Source: Amaranthus tricolor (lineage: Eukaryota; Streptophyta; Magnoliopsida; Caryophyllales; Amaranthaceae). From it: a stretch of DNA of 64,000 nt. Positions 49,605 through 64,000 of the stretch are shown here, in pieces (positions within the stretch are counted from its first letter, which is position 1; the number at the start of each line of letters is the position of its first letter). The position numbers were made by a program, and so were the translations under genes. The DNA lies in contig NC_080055.1 in the NCBI RefSeq assembly GCF_026212465.1, positions 22,283,798 to 22,347,797 of the forward strand, written 5' to 3'. The notes under the pieces are model-generated. The model was not told the origin of the DNA and did no database searches. It saw only the letters and a program-made list of their open reading frames with translations.

Positions 49605-49750
49605 GCATTAAAATGAATTTTATGAAGAAAATAAGCTTGTTAAAGAATAATAAGTATGGTCATTAAATTTATTAAAAGATAATTACTAAAATTACACTAA
49701 TATTTTATTACTATTCCCACAATTTAGTTACGGTTACCAAACGGATCGTA
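49605..49750. repeat. Partial copy of the MITE family seen at 261-580
   Basis: taatgcattaaaatgaatttt ... atgaagaaaata and the terminal accaaacggatcgtaa match the right half of the 261-580 element. The left half is absent or unrecognisable. Confidence 0.5.
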
Positions 49751-50940
49751 ATGAATATCGTTGTATGTTAGTACTGGGTATCAATTAGCTACAGTGGTTG
49801 TTAGAGTAATACTCAACCAGCTAGCAACCTCATCATTCTCTTCTAGTAGTTAAAGTTGTAGTTATTAGAATTTAGAAAATAGGTCTAAACAACACAAAGA
49901 GGAGGAGAAAAGGTAATCCACTTATAATCTAATTAAGGTTTATTACTAAAACTAATTGATAGTAGTATTAATTTATGTTGTAGTTTATAAATGGATGTAT
50001 GCTTTTTTCCTTACATGTGAGTGTTCTTAGAATATTAGTCTACCAAAAGGATTACAAACATATTGGGAATGAATATCTAATTAACTTGAATACACATTAG
50101 AATTTAAAAAATAAATCTTGACAACCCAAATAAGGAAGAGAAAAGGTAACTCAATTATAAACTCAAAAGATTCATTCCTAAAACCCAATTAATAGTAGGA
50201 GTTACTTATATAATTCATAAAGTGATGTATACTCTTTTCATTATCTGAAATGAGACAATTCACTTGTAGGTAAACAAATAAGCACTTTAACGGAAATCAA
50301 GTAAATATAAATAAAAGAAACTAATTTTGACCATTTTGACGAATAGTGTATTTGCATAAATTATTGATCAGTAATTAATTTCATCTTTAAAACAAATTTA
50401 TCAATAATCAAAGAAGTTTATATAGTCTAGGGATTTGAAAATCAGATTTTAGAAAATAAGTATCACATTTTTAAAAGATCATAACTTTAATTTTCACGTA
50501 ACATTTCATGACCCTCAACCTAACCTGTAATATATTAAAAAATTATTTATCACCTATTTTCAATTGGATGAAAAATCTCTTTCAAGTGGTCAGTAAATGA
50601 CTACTACTTTTAATTGAATAAGTAATGCATTTAGGCCCGCATGTTAATTATAAATAAATGACTACCTTTTAACTTCAACTAATTGAACAATTGGATGACT
50701 TTCCACATCTTACTTTACAAACAGTATTTATATTCCACCTAAATATAAAAATGTTCTTCAACAATAGTCTAGTCCCATACCAATCGCGATCACATCATCA
50801 GCATCAGTCTAGCCGTTGATAATCGAAGCTACCACAAACACTAAGGACCATAGTTCTTAATTCTATGTCTCAACAATATGGAAATCATTGAACATATTCT
50901 TAGTAATCGAGAGGTGTCTAAGTACACCCAACCATCTGAC
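49751..50940. other. AT-rich intergenic DNA
   Basis: No gene is seen. Two loosely similar stretches (aggaggagaaaaggtaa near 49905 and aggaagagaaaaggtaa near 50130) suggest an old duplication of about 200 bp. Confidence 0.4.
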
Positions 50941-51062
<122 letters not shown>

Positions 51063-51102
51063 CTTTAACCCGACTTTAAAATAAATTTAAAATTATGTAT
51101 AT

Positions 51103-51172
51103 GTTAGAGTATATAACATATCCTAAGGCTTCAACTATCAGCATAAGTTTTTGGTTGAGTTGGTTTCTTGAG
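51103..51172 (+). mobile_element. TRIM-family LTR, solo copy
   Basis: gttagagtatataacatatc ... gagttggtttcttgag matches the LTR at 31993-32060 with about ten differences. It is followed by unrelated sequence, so it is a solo or truncated LTR. Confidence 0.6.
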
Positions 51173-51203
51173 TTGGCCCGAAACACCTGATTTAAAATCG
51201 ATT

Positions 51204-51570
51204 CACTACAACATAATTTGCTTTTAGTGTGATATGTTTAGTGACATTTAATTTAAATGTCACTATTTTAAATTTCTAAAAGTATATAAAGTGAATTTAG
51301 TGATATTTATTAGACATTTTAGCAGCATAATAAAAAATCATACTAAAGCTTTTCTGGACATAAGATCTAGTGGCATATCTCATAAATGTCACTATAGACT
51401 ATAGTAACAATTATATACGTCACTAAAGACCAAATAAAGTGTTATTAAATCACTTTATCATGAAACTTAAAATAAAAGTCCAACAATTATTACACTTATA
51501 ATATAATTTAATAACACTTTTTTTAATGCTACTAAATTTAATGTCACAAGAAGTTAAATTTGTTGTAGTG
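51204..51570. mobile_element. CACTA-ended MITE, 367 bp
   Basis: Starts CACTACAACATAATTTG and ends AAATTTGTTGTAGTG. It is flanked by a perfect 3-bp direct repeat ATT (51201-51203 and 51571-51573). Internally it repeats tagtgacattta / taaatgtcacta in both orientations. Non-autonomous. Confidence 0.8.
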
Positions 51571-51631
51571 ATTAGCTGACGCACATGAATACCTTTATTT
51601 TAAACCATCAATTCTATTTGCCGCATGCCCT

Positions 51632-52110
51632 AATGACCTATAAAATACAGACACATAAGACTATTTGCATAAATTCTCAATTCCTTTGATTTTAAATTTC
51701 TATTCCATCATTTTTGTGTGAGATAAAATCTTACACGTTATAATTAAGATAAAATAATAATGACCTATAAAATACAGACACATAAGATTAATAGGATACT
51801 AAGGCAACAAATAAAATACTAATACAACTAATAATGTACTAACAATATACTAACATTATACGAATTAATATGACTAAAAATATATTAATATTACATTAAT
51901 ACGATTAATAGTAAATTATTAGGACCGATAATAAACTAGTACTACTCTAATACAATTAATATTGTACTAATTCTAAAATAATAAGACTAATAATAAATTA
52001 ATATCGCAATAATACAACTAATAAAACACTAGTATTACTGCACTAATACGACTAATAATATACAAATATTACACTAATAAGACTATTAATATACAAATAT
52101 TACACAATAC
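51632..52110. repeat. Direct repeat and degenerate actaata-rich tract
   Basis: aatgacctataaaatacaga occurs at about 51632 and again at about 51761. From 51790 to 52110 the sequence is a degenerate low-complexity run of actaata/acaactaata words with no fixed period. Confidence 0.55.
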
Positions 52111-53147
52111 AACTAATGGGTTTAGGGTCCCAATAGCTCTTGTTTTGGTTGTTCAATTTTAAACTTTTTTACATTTTAAAGGTTTTTTATTAATATTAAA
52201 ATGACTTTATATGTTGTAAATAGGACTAAATTGAGTCCAACTACTTATAAAAATAGGTTTAGAACATGTTTAAAATTGAATTTTTTGTTGTCAAATAAGT
52301 TGGGCCTAGAGCGAATCTGATGTGTATGTGATCGGTGAAATAGACTACATTTAATAAAGCTTAATTATAAGTTTATTGAGCTGATTGAGGTTATTAAGTA
52401 AGTTAATTCGAGTAATAATATTATTATTTTAATAATATTGACTCAAGTATATCATTTGTTAACATTTTCAGGAAAGAGGTATACTTTATTTAATGTATAA
52501 AATTTGTATAAAGTATACTTTGATAAAAGTGTATTTTGATTATATTTTATTAATTGATTACTATCTTATCTTTATTAAAAAAAAATTTAAATAAAGTATT
52601 GAAAAATAAATTCCTAAATGCAATCCTTATTCATACTACCAATTACGAAATTTTACTTATTTCGTAAATCGTTTATTATACCCTTACAGCATGTCTTATA
52701 TAAGATTGTCTTACGATGAGATGAATTTTAATAGAATTTAATGGGTCAAAGCTGAAATTAAAACCCATTCTTATCCCCATCTAACCGACATACCCCTTCT
52801 CCATTTCTTTCATCATCTTCATCTCTATTATCATCACTCATCAATTCTCATCACTTCTTTATCTTGAATTTCTAGAAAAAAAATACAAATGAACTCAAGT
52901 CCTTGATCTTAGTTCGTTCATACAAACTTGAATTTTTGTTCATCAGTATTATCCATTAAAGAAGAAAATCTGAAAATTCCATCTAATCCTTTCTTCAATT
53001 CGAAAATAAAAAGTGAGTGGGGAGTCTTTTGTATTCTTTATTTCATTTATTTTAAAAGCTTGTTGTTGGGTTCAATTGAGGTATCAAGTTTATGATTCCT
53101 ATTTGGGTTTATGTTCAAGCTTGTAGGTTCTATTGGGCTTGATTATT
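52111..53147. other. Intergenic, with a UTR-like stretch
   Basis: 52780-52880 is pyrimidine-rich (ccatttctttcatcatcttcatctc), like a plant 5' leader. No ORF or splice context makes it a gene. The stretch continues on the far side of the LTR at 55609, so the LTR inserted into it. Confidence 0.4.
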
Positions 53148-53152
53148 GGTTT

Positions 53153-55603
<2,451 letters not shown>

Positions 55604-55608
55604 GGTTT

Positions 55609-56368
55609 GATTGGGTACAGTAATGAAAGAAATTGGTGTTAGGGTGTGTTCTTCAATTGATTTCAAGCTTGTTTGTCTTCCATGGTCATTTTCAAAGTAT
55701 AAGTATAAGCTGTTTGTGAAAATGCTAAAGTGAAGTTAATGGGTTTTGCAAATGAAAGTTCTCGGTTTTATCTATTTATTTATTTCAAAGGGAGCTTTAT
55801 AAGAGTTATGCATGTTGATCACTATTGGGTTTAAATTGCGGATTTTGTGATTTAAATTGAAGTTCAAGATTGAAAGTAGAAAGGTCCTTCAATGGTGATT
55901 GAGGTAACCCACAAACTATTCTATTTAAATATTAATTGAATGTTTTAAAGTAGTTTGGTATTTGTGGATTCAATTTTGGTCTTTGATTCAAATTTAGGTA
56001 TCAAGTTGAATTTAAGATGAGTATATGGATTCAATTAGTAATTGAGTTGTTTTTAGTGTTGATTAGAATTGGTTATTTGGGTTATTTGGTTTCTAGTATA
56101 AAATTTAGTATTGCATATTGAAATATTAGATTGTTATTGGAAATTTTGGGATTCACTTGGAATATAATAATGGTTATGGTAAAGTATACAGTAATTTGAT
56201 GTTCTTGAATAAATTACTGCCTCTTGTGGATAAAATAATTGTGGTTATTGAATTGGATAGTTAGGCACTCTTGTAAGAGATGGATATTATGTTGATTGAT
56301 AGATTCAGGTGAAGTTGAGATTAATCATTTTATTGTGAATACTCGTCAAGAGCTAAATGTTTGATAAA
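55609..56368. other. Intergenic, continuation of the LTR target
   Basis: Rich in gggtttaaattg/attgaagttc words, like an intron. No ORF or recognised repeat. It separates the solo LTR from the next Gypsy relic. Confidence 0.4.
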
Positions 56369-57530
56369 TTAATATTCTTGAAGGGATTATTAGGTTATTC
56401 GGGGATTTTCGATGTTGGGTTTAAAGGTACATATTAGTGTTTAATTGGAAAATAAAGAGAATTATGAAGGTGGATAATCTTTAGAAGATGTAAATGAATT
56501 TTAGAGCATTACTATGTCGCCTTGATGGTCTATTGTGGTTTGAGTTCGAACTTGCACAATTCTTTTATAATTAGAAATATTAGAATATAAGATGGAACTA
56601 AAATACGGCGGTCTTAGGAGGAGATACAATAAGCTATATGATCCTAGTTTGTAGTATCGAACGCTTTGTTGTGATGTTATGTTTGTTATGCTTCAGGAGG
56701 CGACGTCATCGAGGAAACTTTCTAGTTGATAGCTGCAAATCGATCACGGCTCTTTGAAGCGTCTTGTTGGTGAGTAGTAGCAGTCCCTTAAAGGGGTCTG
56801 ATCAGACTAATTCTTGAAAATAAACTTTTTACTAAAGCTCTTCGAATTGGAAATTGTTGAGACAAATGTTGTTGTGAATGCTTATGTTGATATTATGATA
56901 TGGTCAATGGATCGGGCTTGTGAGCTGGTCATTGACGGAATTGAGGAACATTGTTCCCTGCTCCCTGTTTGAAGCGAATTGTCATTGAGATATTGACTAG
57001 CTTCACCCGAGAGTGACATAGCCTTAGAGCTATGGATGTTCCTCTCAACTAGACTCCCTGTGCGTACATAGATCTAGGGAACTAATGTTGCTTTTAAACC
57101 TATGATATGAATTACTGTGTTTTGTTGTTTTGGATTGTTACTTCTCATTCAGTTTAATCTGACCCTCTGTTGTTTCCATCTTTTAGTTTGATTACAGATC
57201 GGAACCGGTCGGGAACGATGGGTTAGCGGTGATTGAATAGCGTTTCAAGGTTGTATTTTGAGCTGAGCACGTGGGAATTTATAGTTTTGTATTAGGTTTT
57301 TGGGATAAATGTGTATTAGGTTTGGTTGTGTTGGTTATTTTGGACTTGTAGAGAATTGTATGATTATCTTGTGTTTTAATTAGATGTTGGTTTTGGGATT
57401 TAGCTGAGTTAGTCACGTTGAAGAGCTTGTGATTCCTTTGCTCGAGTTTTGGAAGTGTGATTTCAGTTTCATGGGAAACGAACCTAGTGATGACCCTGTT
57501 TACCCAGTCAAGGTAAGTCGGGTTGTTACA
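56369..57530 (+). mobile_element. 5' LTR (truncated) of plus-strand Gypsy relic
   Basis: 1162 bp nearly identical to 60237-61402. It ends GTCGGGTTGTTACA immediately before a primer-binding site, TTGGTATCAGAGCC (57532-57545). The expected TGTAACATTC start is absent, so the first 0.9 kb of this LTR is lost or was replaced. Confidence 0.8.
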
Positions 57531-58725
57531 GTTGGTATCAGAGCCAATCCGCGACCGTGGCTAAACCTTAGGGTTAGTTCATCTAGCGGGCATACAATCT
57601 TGGGAGTAAGGAAAAACGTGATTTGAGGATTTAGATGTTTAAGATAAGAGATAGGAAGAGAAGTGAATATGATTGTGTTATTAACCTAGGTGTTTGAGTT
57701 AGTCTTGTTTTCTTAGAAATGTAGGATGTGAGGTGTGAGAATAGTTCATTGTCAAGAAGATTATGATTATAATAGTTCATTGACGGCAAGAAGATTCAGT
57801 TTGACGATGCAGCGTTAGAATTTGTTTTCTGATGATGCCAATGTCCTGTTGCTTATCATAGTTCATTGTCGATTATTGTTTTAGTAGCTAGAATAGTATG
57901 TCTTAAGATTACGAATTGTGTCACCTTGTTGCTAGCTCTTTCCCATCAGCTTTTGTTTGTCGATCCATGATTATGAATATAGTTTAGTGCATGAAAGCAA
58001 GGTTATATGGTTGTGAAGTATGTATCGTTAGTGTTTCGTTATAAGTGAGTTGAACTTTGAAAATGATTGTGACATAGTAGGAGAGTTAGTGAAGACAAAG
58101 TACTGCACATCATTGATGGAAAAGCTTAAGTTAAGAGCAATTGATATTGATTTTTAAGCCTAGTGATTGAGTTGCATATAGTGTTCATATTTTGACGTAA
58201 GCGATGAACTTTTAGTGTTATTGGATCTGGTCATACGTTGTAATCTATTTGAATATTGGAGCCTATAGATTTAGTAGAGTTATTAGAAAATTGTGTAATT
58301 ATCATTAAGAATGTACCAAGTTTCTTTTGTTGATTAGCAAATATAACTTAAGGATGGAAGGTCACTGGTAAACTTGAGGTTTTGTTAAGTACAAGAAGGT
58401 TGTATCAACATCAAGAAAAGAAGTAGGTTTTCAACAAAAGTTGTTATAAAGGATCTTGAGTCATAGACTTAAGTTATCAAAATAGTATGGTTCATACGTT
58501 CTAAAGATGGCATTTAAAGTTTAAGATGTTGGGTTATAAAGATTATAGGTTATTCGATTAAGACAGTAGTTGGTAAAATTGTGAACACCTCATAGATGAT
58601 CTTAGTGGGTATATGTGAAAATAGTCAATACTTGAGTTGTTATTATTGAAGTGTTGTGCTTAGCAGTTATGATAAGAATTTATGTTTGAGTTAAAGCTTA
58701 TAAGGATTATGGTCTAGAGATTTGG
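57531..58725 (+). other. Internal region of Gypsy relic, no gag or reverse transcriptase
   Basis: It starts at the primer-binding site. No zinc knuckle, protease or YxDD frame can be read on either strand. Only the extreme 3' part of pol survives beyond it. Confidence 0.6.
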
Positions 58726-59144
58726 ATGAAGAATGCAAATAAATGTTTAATTGAGGTTATCATAAACTATACTTTGGTTTCAGTATGGGTCAAGTTACTT
58801 ATGAATTTATTAGGTTTTGATTGGCAAGTGGTGCATGATATCAACCTAGGTGAGGTAGTTTATCATCTTGCGTTACCAGCATCTTTTGACCGAGTGCATG
58901 ACGTGTTTTGCGTATCCCAGCTGAGACGATACATCAGAGATGACTCACACATTCTTCGGCCGAACTGGATGATACCTTGCAGTACGAGGAGACCCCCGTT
59001 TAGATCCTAGATAGGAAGGCGCGTGATACACGTTGAGGTAGTATAGCGCTTGTGAAGGTGCTATGGTCTAATCACGTTACCGAAGAAGCCACGTGGGAGG
59101 CAGTAGATGCCATGAGACGCGATTATCCCTGGTTGTTTGCTTAG
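58726..59144 (+). pseudogene. Gypsy integrase C-terminal remnant
   Basis: 58820-59000 reads EVVYHLALPASFDRVHDVFC then VSQLRRYIRDDSHI, the conserved end of plant Gypsy integrase. After a stop near 59010, another frame continues to VKVLWSNHVTEEATWE and DYPWLFA, ending at 59144. Everything upstream of this in pol is missing. Confidence 0.8.
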
Positions 59145-59330
59145 GCATTTCTATGTTTATTGCTTTATAGCTATTGTATCTCCTTAGTCTTTGTGAGTTA
59201 AGTTCGAGGACGAATTTCATTCTAAGTTGGGTGAAATAGCTTTACGATATGTATGTTAGCTAGATATTGGAATATATGCTTGAGACTTAGTTTAACTTCG
59301 AGGAAGAAGTTTATTTCAAGTTGGATAGAA

Positions 59331-61402
59331 TGTAACATTCGGGAAAATTAATATTTTAAGATGAGTAAGTTTAAGAGAATTATCAGTGCGAGAATGATCC
59401 TAAGTACACATGACATAAAATATTCTTAATTTAACTTCTTCTCTTCTTTTCCTTTTCTTTAAAAAAAAGGTTGTTTTTAAAAGATCTCAAAATTTCAACT
59501 TGAAATATATATATATATACTCGAGTCAAGTACTCTTGAAATTGTTTTCCAAAAGATATTATATATACTCGGATAACTGGCAAAAGGAGTTGAGGACCAA
59601 ACTTATCGAGAATTGTGATGATGTTGTGCAAGAATGATTCGATGCAAAGAGTTTAAAAGAAACATTTTGGGAATATTGAAAGTTATGCGTTAATTGTGTG
59701 TTAAGATTGAAAATCTATAAAGGAGTAAAGAATGTAGAAAAAGTATTTGCGACATGTTCAATTATGGGATGAGACATTTTAATTAAGGAAAGTTATTCGA
59801 AAGGAAACAAAGGTTAATGCAATTAATAGTAACTTAAAGTTATGTTGTAGTAAGTTTGATTGAATGGCCTATACGTGTTGTGGATAATGTAAAATTATGA
59901 TTGAGAAAGCTTTCAGTGGTTTTTAATGAATGAATGATAACTTTGCGACTCTATAAAGGTTTTATTGATGGTAAAATGTGAATTAAGAAAAAAAGGGATC
60001 AATTGGAAGTTTAAAGAATACTTAAATTGTGAGAGGTTTGACTTTGTAAGTAAGGAAATGTTTGGTTATTAAAGGGTAAAAAAAATTTGGGATTGTATGA
60101 AACTATTAATGGTAAAACGTGAGTATAATAGAACAATGGTTTAGAAAAAAAAATACGAATTTGAATGTCTAAAGGTTATTGAAGTTATTTCAGATGAATT
60201 TGTTATGGAATTTGTTAGAACTAATTGTTAGATGATTTAATATTCTTGAAGGGATTATTAGGTTATTCGGGGATTTTCGATGTTGGGTTTAAAGGTACGT
60301 ATTAGTGTTTAATTGGAAAATAAAGAGAATTATGAAGGTGGATAATCTTTAGAAAAAATGTAAATGAATTTTAGAGCATGACTATGTCGCCTTGATTGTC
60401 TATTGTGGTTTGAGTTCGAACTTGTACAATTCTTTTATAATTAGAAATATTAGAATATAAGATGGAACTAAGATACGTCGGTCTTAGGAGGAGATACAAT
60501 AAGCTATATGATCCTAGTTTGTAGTATCGAACGCTTTGTTGTGATGTTATGTTTGTTATGCTTCAGGAGGCGACGTCATTGAGGAAACTTTCTAGTTGAT
60601 AGCTGCAAATCGATCACGCCTCTATAAAGTGTCTTGTTGGTGAGTAGTAGCAGTCCCTTAAAGGGGTCTGATCAGACTACATTCTTGAAAATAAACTTTT
60701 TACTAAAGCTCTTCGAATTGGAAATTGTTGAGACAAATGTTGTTGTGAATGCTTATGATGATATTATGATATGGTCAATGGATCGGGCTTGCGAGCTGGT
60801 CATTGACGGAGTTGAGGAACATTGTTCCCTGCTCCCTGTTTGAAGCGAATTGTCATTGAGATATTGACTAGCTTCACCCGAGAGTGATATAGCCTTAGAG
60901 CTATGGATGTTCTTCTCAACTAGACTCTCTGTGCGCACATAGATCTAGGGAACTGATGTTGATTTTAAACCTATGATATGAATTACCGTGTTTTGTTGTT
61001 TTGGATTGTTACTTCTCATTCAGTTTAATCTGACCCTTTGTTGTTTCCATCTTTTAGTTTGATTACAGATCGGAATCGGTCGGGAACGATGGGTTAGCGG
61101 TGATTGAATAGCGTTCCAAGGTTGTATTTTGAGCTGAGCACGTGAAAATTTGTAGTTTCGTATTAGGTTTTTGGGATAAATGTGTATTAGATTTGGTTGT
61201 GTTGGTTATTTTGGACTTATAGAGAATTGTATGATTATCTTGTATTTTAGTTAGATGTTGGTTTTGGGATTTAGCTGAGTTAGTCACGTTGAAGAGCTTG
61301 TGATCCCTTTGCTCGAGTTTTGGAAGTGTGATTTCAGTTTCATGGGAAACGAACCCAGTGATGACCCTGTTTACCCAGTCAACGGTAAGTCGGGTTGTTA
61401 CA
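59331..61402 (+). mobile_element. 3' LTR of plus-strand Gypsy relic
   Basis: Begins TGTAACATTCGGGAAAATT after a purine-rich tract (cgaggaagaag ... agttggatagaa) and ends GTCGGGTTGTTACA. It is 2072 bp; its last 1166 bp are the second copy of 56369-57530. A similar tract (cgaggacgaatttcattc) stands about 90 bases upstream, a second polypurine-like copy. Confidence 0.75.
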
Positions 61403-62540
61403 ATGGGTCTGTGTATTAAATGAGTTCATATAGAGCGTTTGGATCAGGTGGGTTAGAAGATCCTAGTCCTAAAATAATTTATTTTTTGAATAATCCAAAA
61501 CCTGACCCACATTCGATACGCCTTAAAAAATTGAACAAAAATCCTAAAAAAATGACCGGGCTGAGGCGGGTCTAATAGTTTTGGACCCATAACCCACTTC
61601 AATCATAAACAACTTAAGTCCTTTGGGTTAAGTTGATAACTAATATTCATTTGAAAAATGATTTTATGATGTATTTTAAGAAAGCCATAATAGAAGCACT
61701 GCATTAATATTTTATATTACATAGAATTTTAAAGAAAATATATAGGTAAATTTGTTAAAAAATTATCTCAAATATATGACTAATTCACGCAAAATAACGT
61801 GTTATATTGATTAACTAAAATTAATTCATAATATTGGAATAACTTTTAGATAATTATTATGAAAATATTATTCCAATACTATGGATTATTTTGAGTTAAT
61901 TAATATTTTAATTTATTTTTAATAAATGATTATTTTGAATTAAAATATTTTTTCCAAATTCAATTTAGATACCAAGACATTAAAGATGCAAATTTTAGTT
62001 GCAACCGAATGAATAAGCTAAATAACTCTATTGAAAAGAGACAAAGCCACCCAGGAAATATTTGTTGATGTGATAATTAAGATATTGCATGAAATATCAA
62101 CCAATCATTGCTAATCAAGCACGTTCCCAGCAATGAAGGACAAGACCCTCCTGCTTTTTCTGTCCCTTTAAATTTATTTTTTTATCCTTTAAATTTGCTA
62201 TTAAAAATAATATTTTCTCCGTACTAGTAAACTCAAACCTGGGATTGAGAAGTAAAATGTACTAGAAGTAGTTTGGGCGTATAGGTGGATACTCATCTAG
62301 ATTCCCGTTGTCCTTCAAAATACAGCTAATTTTGTTGACAACTAGTACTATCTGATTGTGAAAGATTATATATCTAACTTGTACTAGTACCACTTGGGTC
62401 ATTAAAAACCTCATTAAAACTTTTTCTGTTTCTTTAAATTTACGCCAATTATATTTGAGTATATATATCACATACTCAAAGTGATAGATTGAGTATATAA
62501 TTAATAGAGATAGGGGTTACTTTGAATATTACTTCTATAT
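61403..62540. other. AT-rich intergenic DNA
   Basis: No gene is seen. Short open frames near 62262-62471 have no domain or splice support. Confidence 0.45.
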
Positions 62541-63873
62541 AAGTAGTGTAGAAGTAATAAGAGTCCTTTATAAATTGTTAGAGTCCTTCAGGGGCGAAGC
62601 CAGAATTTTAAATTAGAGGGGCTAAATAGACGATGTACTAGAAATTATTTATCAGTGTCGATTATTAGGCTATTTGAGATAGCCGACCGCCTAGGGCGTC
62701 GATAAATAAGAGGCCTCAAATATTGAATGGTGTTATTCAGACCCGCTTCTAAGCAGCACTTTTTAAGTAATTTGTTTTTTAACTTTTTTTTTATATTTGA
62801 AATAATATAGTGTTACAATACAATTTTTTTTTATATTATTTTTCTTGAAGTGAAAAAACTTTATCTTTAATAAAGGGTACCACTTTAAAAGACATCGTAA
62901 AATAAATAGAGCGTCTAAAATCTTTGCTCCGTCCTTATTATTTACTATATAAAAACTAGTTAAATCATGAAAATTTTAAAATTATATAGACTTGAATTTG
63001 GATCATGGTTAAATTATATTCAACAAATAGAGTTGAAGTTTCTCTATAATTATCAATTTGAAAAACCAAGAGTTTTTGACTCCATTATTCGCTTATTAAG
63101 TCTCCAAAAATAAACTATTAAAATTAAAATAGCAAAAATATAAACACGCACTAAAAACAATGAATGTAAAATTATGAAAGATATAGTGTGATGACATCAT
63201 AATATAAATTTGTTAGTTTGTTAAAAAAATAGATTGAATTAGGTTTTGATCGCTTTACCTTATGTTACAAATGTGTTACTCCAACCATTAAGCTATAGTA
63301 ATTTTTGTTATATTTTTATACTCTTTAAATTATAAATTATATATTAGTAAGGGGGCCAAAGCTAAAAATATAAAGGATCGCGTTTTCGGCAAGGGGGGTT
63401 GGGCCTCCCCCAACCCCCCATGTAGCTTCGCCCCTGGAGCCCTTCTTCCTATTGGTATTTATATGGTTTTGGGATTGTATCACCTTGGCTTATGATATGT
63501 GTGCACGTTGTATTTCCCTGATCATATGTTGACATTCATAATAAGTCCAGCCTAACTTGACATGGCATCCGAGCCGATGTTTCGATCAAAATTAAAAATA
63601 ATAGGTCTAAGGAATGGCATTCCTATCCTAATTGATAAGTTCCACATGCAAACTTGATGGGTGTTTCATGTTTGCATTGTGATCGAGGGGGTTGTTGGAA
63701 TAGTTTATTGTACATTAATGAATTAAAGATGGGGTGTACGCATTATAAGTTATTGGAGCCCTTCTTTCTATTGTTATATGGTTTTGGGATTGTATCTCCT
63801 TGACTTATGATGTGTGTACACCTTGCGTTTCCCCATTACATGCTAAAATTGCAATAAGTCCAGCCTATGTTAA
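62541..63873 (+). mobile_element. TRIM-like element with a nested MITE
   Basis: The second terminal repeat (63693-63873, TGTTGGAATAG ... aataagtccagcctatgtt) matches 63437-63558 and, beyond the MITE, the stretch just upstream of 62588. Between them lies a decayed primer-binding site, TGGCATCCGAGCC (about 63562-63574), and the purine tract gatcgaggggg. There is no coding interior. The 5' end of the first repeat is uncertain. Confidence 0.5.
62589..63436. mobile_element. hAT-like MITE inserted in the TRIM LTR
   Basis: Ends CAGGGGCGAAGCCAGAA and (reverse complement) CAGGGGCGAAGCTACA. They are flanked by 8-bp direct repeats GAGTCCTT (62581-62588) and GAGCCCTT (63437-63444), one mismatch. It is 848 bp with no transposase frame. 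The subterminal region near 63390-63420 contains ggggggttgggcctcccc. Confidence 0.8.
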
Positions 63874-64000
63874 ATGCTGTTGATTGTTCACTAAAGTTCT
63901 TCGAACAAACAAATTTCTTTTAAGAGAGAATATAAAAAATTTAACTTAATTTGAATGATGCGTATATTAAATAGTGAGTCTGGAAATTTACTCGCCTGAT

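Noticed and set aside
60634..61287. Open frames on both strands in the 3' LTR, with counterparts near 56850-57626
   Set aside because: They lie in the LTR copies, have no retrotransposon domain and are broken between copies.

Overview
This is a plant nuclear window. It is AT-rich, dominated by transposable elements and long (TA)n runs, with only two host genes I can support, both spliced and both on the minus strand. The CER3-type wax gene and the Copia, Gypsy, CACTA, hAT, Stowaway and TRIM repeats point to a eudicot. A Caryophyllales species (spinach or goosefoot relatives) would fit, but nothing here proves the species.

Layout. 1-3.4 kb: decayed repeats (an inverted-repeat MITE, a Copia LTR with a TATA box, a Stowaway-like MITE). 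3.48-6.75 kb: a three-exon gene for a 184-residue basic protein of unrecognised function, with a duplicated tyrosine-rich motif and a G-box/TATA region just upstream. 8.60-12.52 kb: a 3.9 kb hAT-like non-autonomous element with an 8-bp target duplication (one mismatch). 12.83-25.40 kb: a complete 11-exon CER3/WAX2 gene (623 codons), whose introns hold three (TA)n tracts, a CACTA element with a perfect 3-bp target duplication and several Stowaway MITEs. 25.4-32 kb: intergenic DNA with two unusual foldback elements and a Copia LTR relic.

32.0-35.2 kb is the strangest part. It is a visibly GC-richer island of broken open frames that look like a protein of RNA-virus origin, possibly an RNA-dependent RNA polymerase. 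About 615 bp of it is present again as an inverted copy, and a further piece as a direct repeat. Next come a TRIM element, a second inverted duplication of about 200 bp and a foldback of Copia LTR halves (35.4-37.6 kb). They abut a truncated minus-strand Ty3/Gypsy element (37.6-43.9 kb) that carries an extra acidic ORF upstream of gag. That Gypsy element sits inside the 3' LTR of a minus-strand Copia element (43.9-46.4 kb) reduced to gag plus protease. 

46.4-53 kb is intergenic with MITEs. 53.15-55.60 kb is a solo Gypsy-type LTR with a perfect 5-bp target duplication. 56.4-61.4 kb is a plus-strand Gypsy relic with two near-identical LTR copies and almost no coding interior. 62.5-63.9 kb is a hAT-like MITE inserted in the first LTR of a second TRIM-like element.

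The two host genes have no evident functional link. CER3 acts in cuticular alkane biosynthesis. The most promising leads are the virus-like inverted-repeat island, which could fold into double-stranded RNA if transcribed, and the hairpin-array element at 27.85-28.35 kb.
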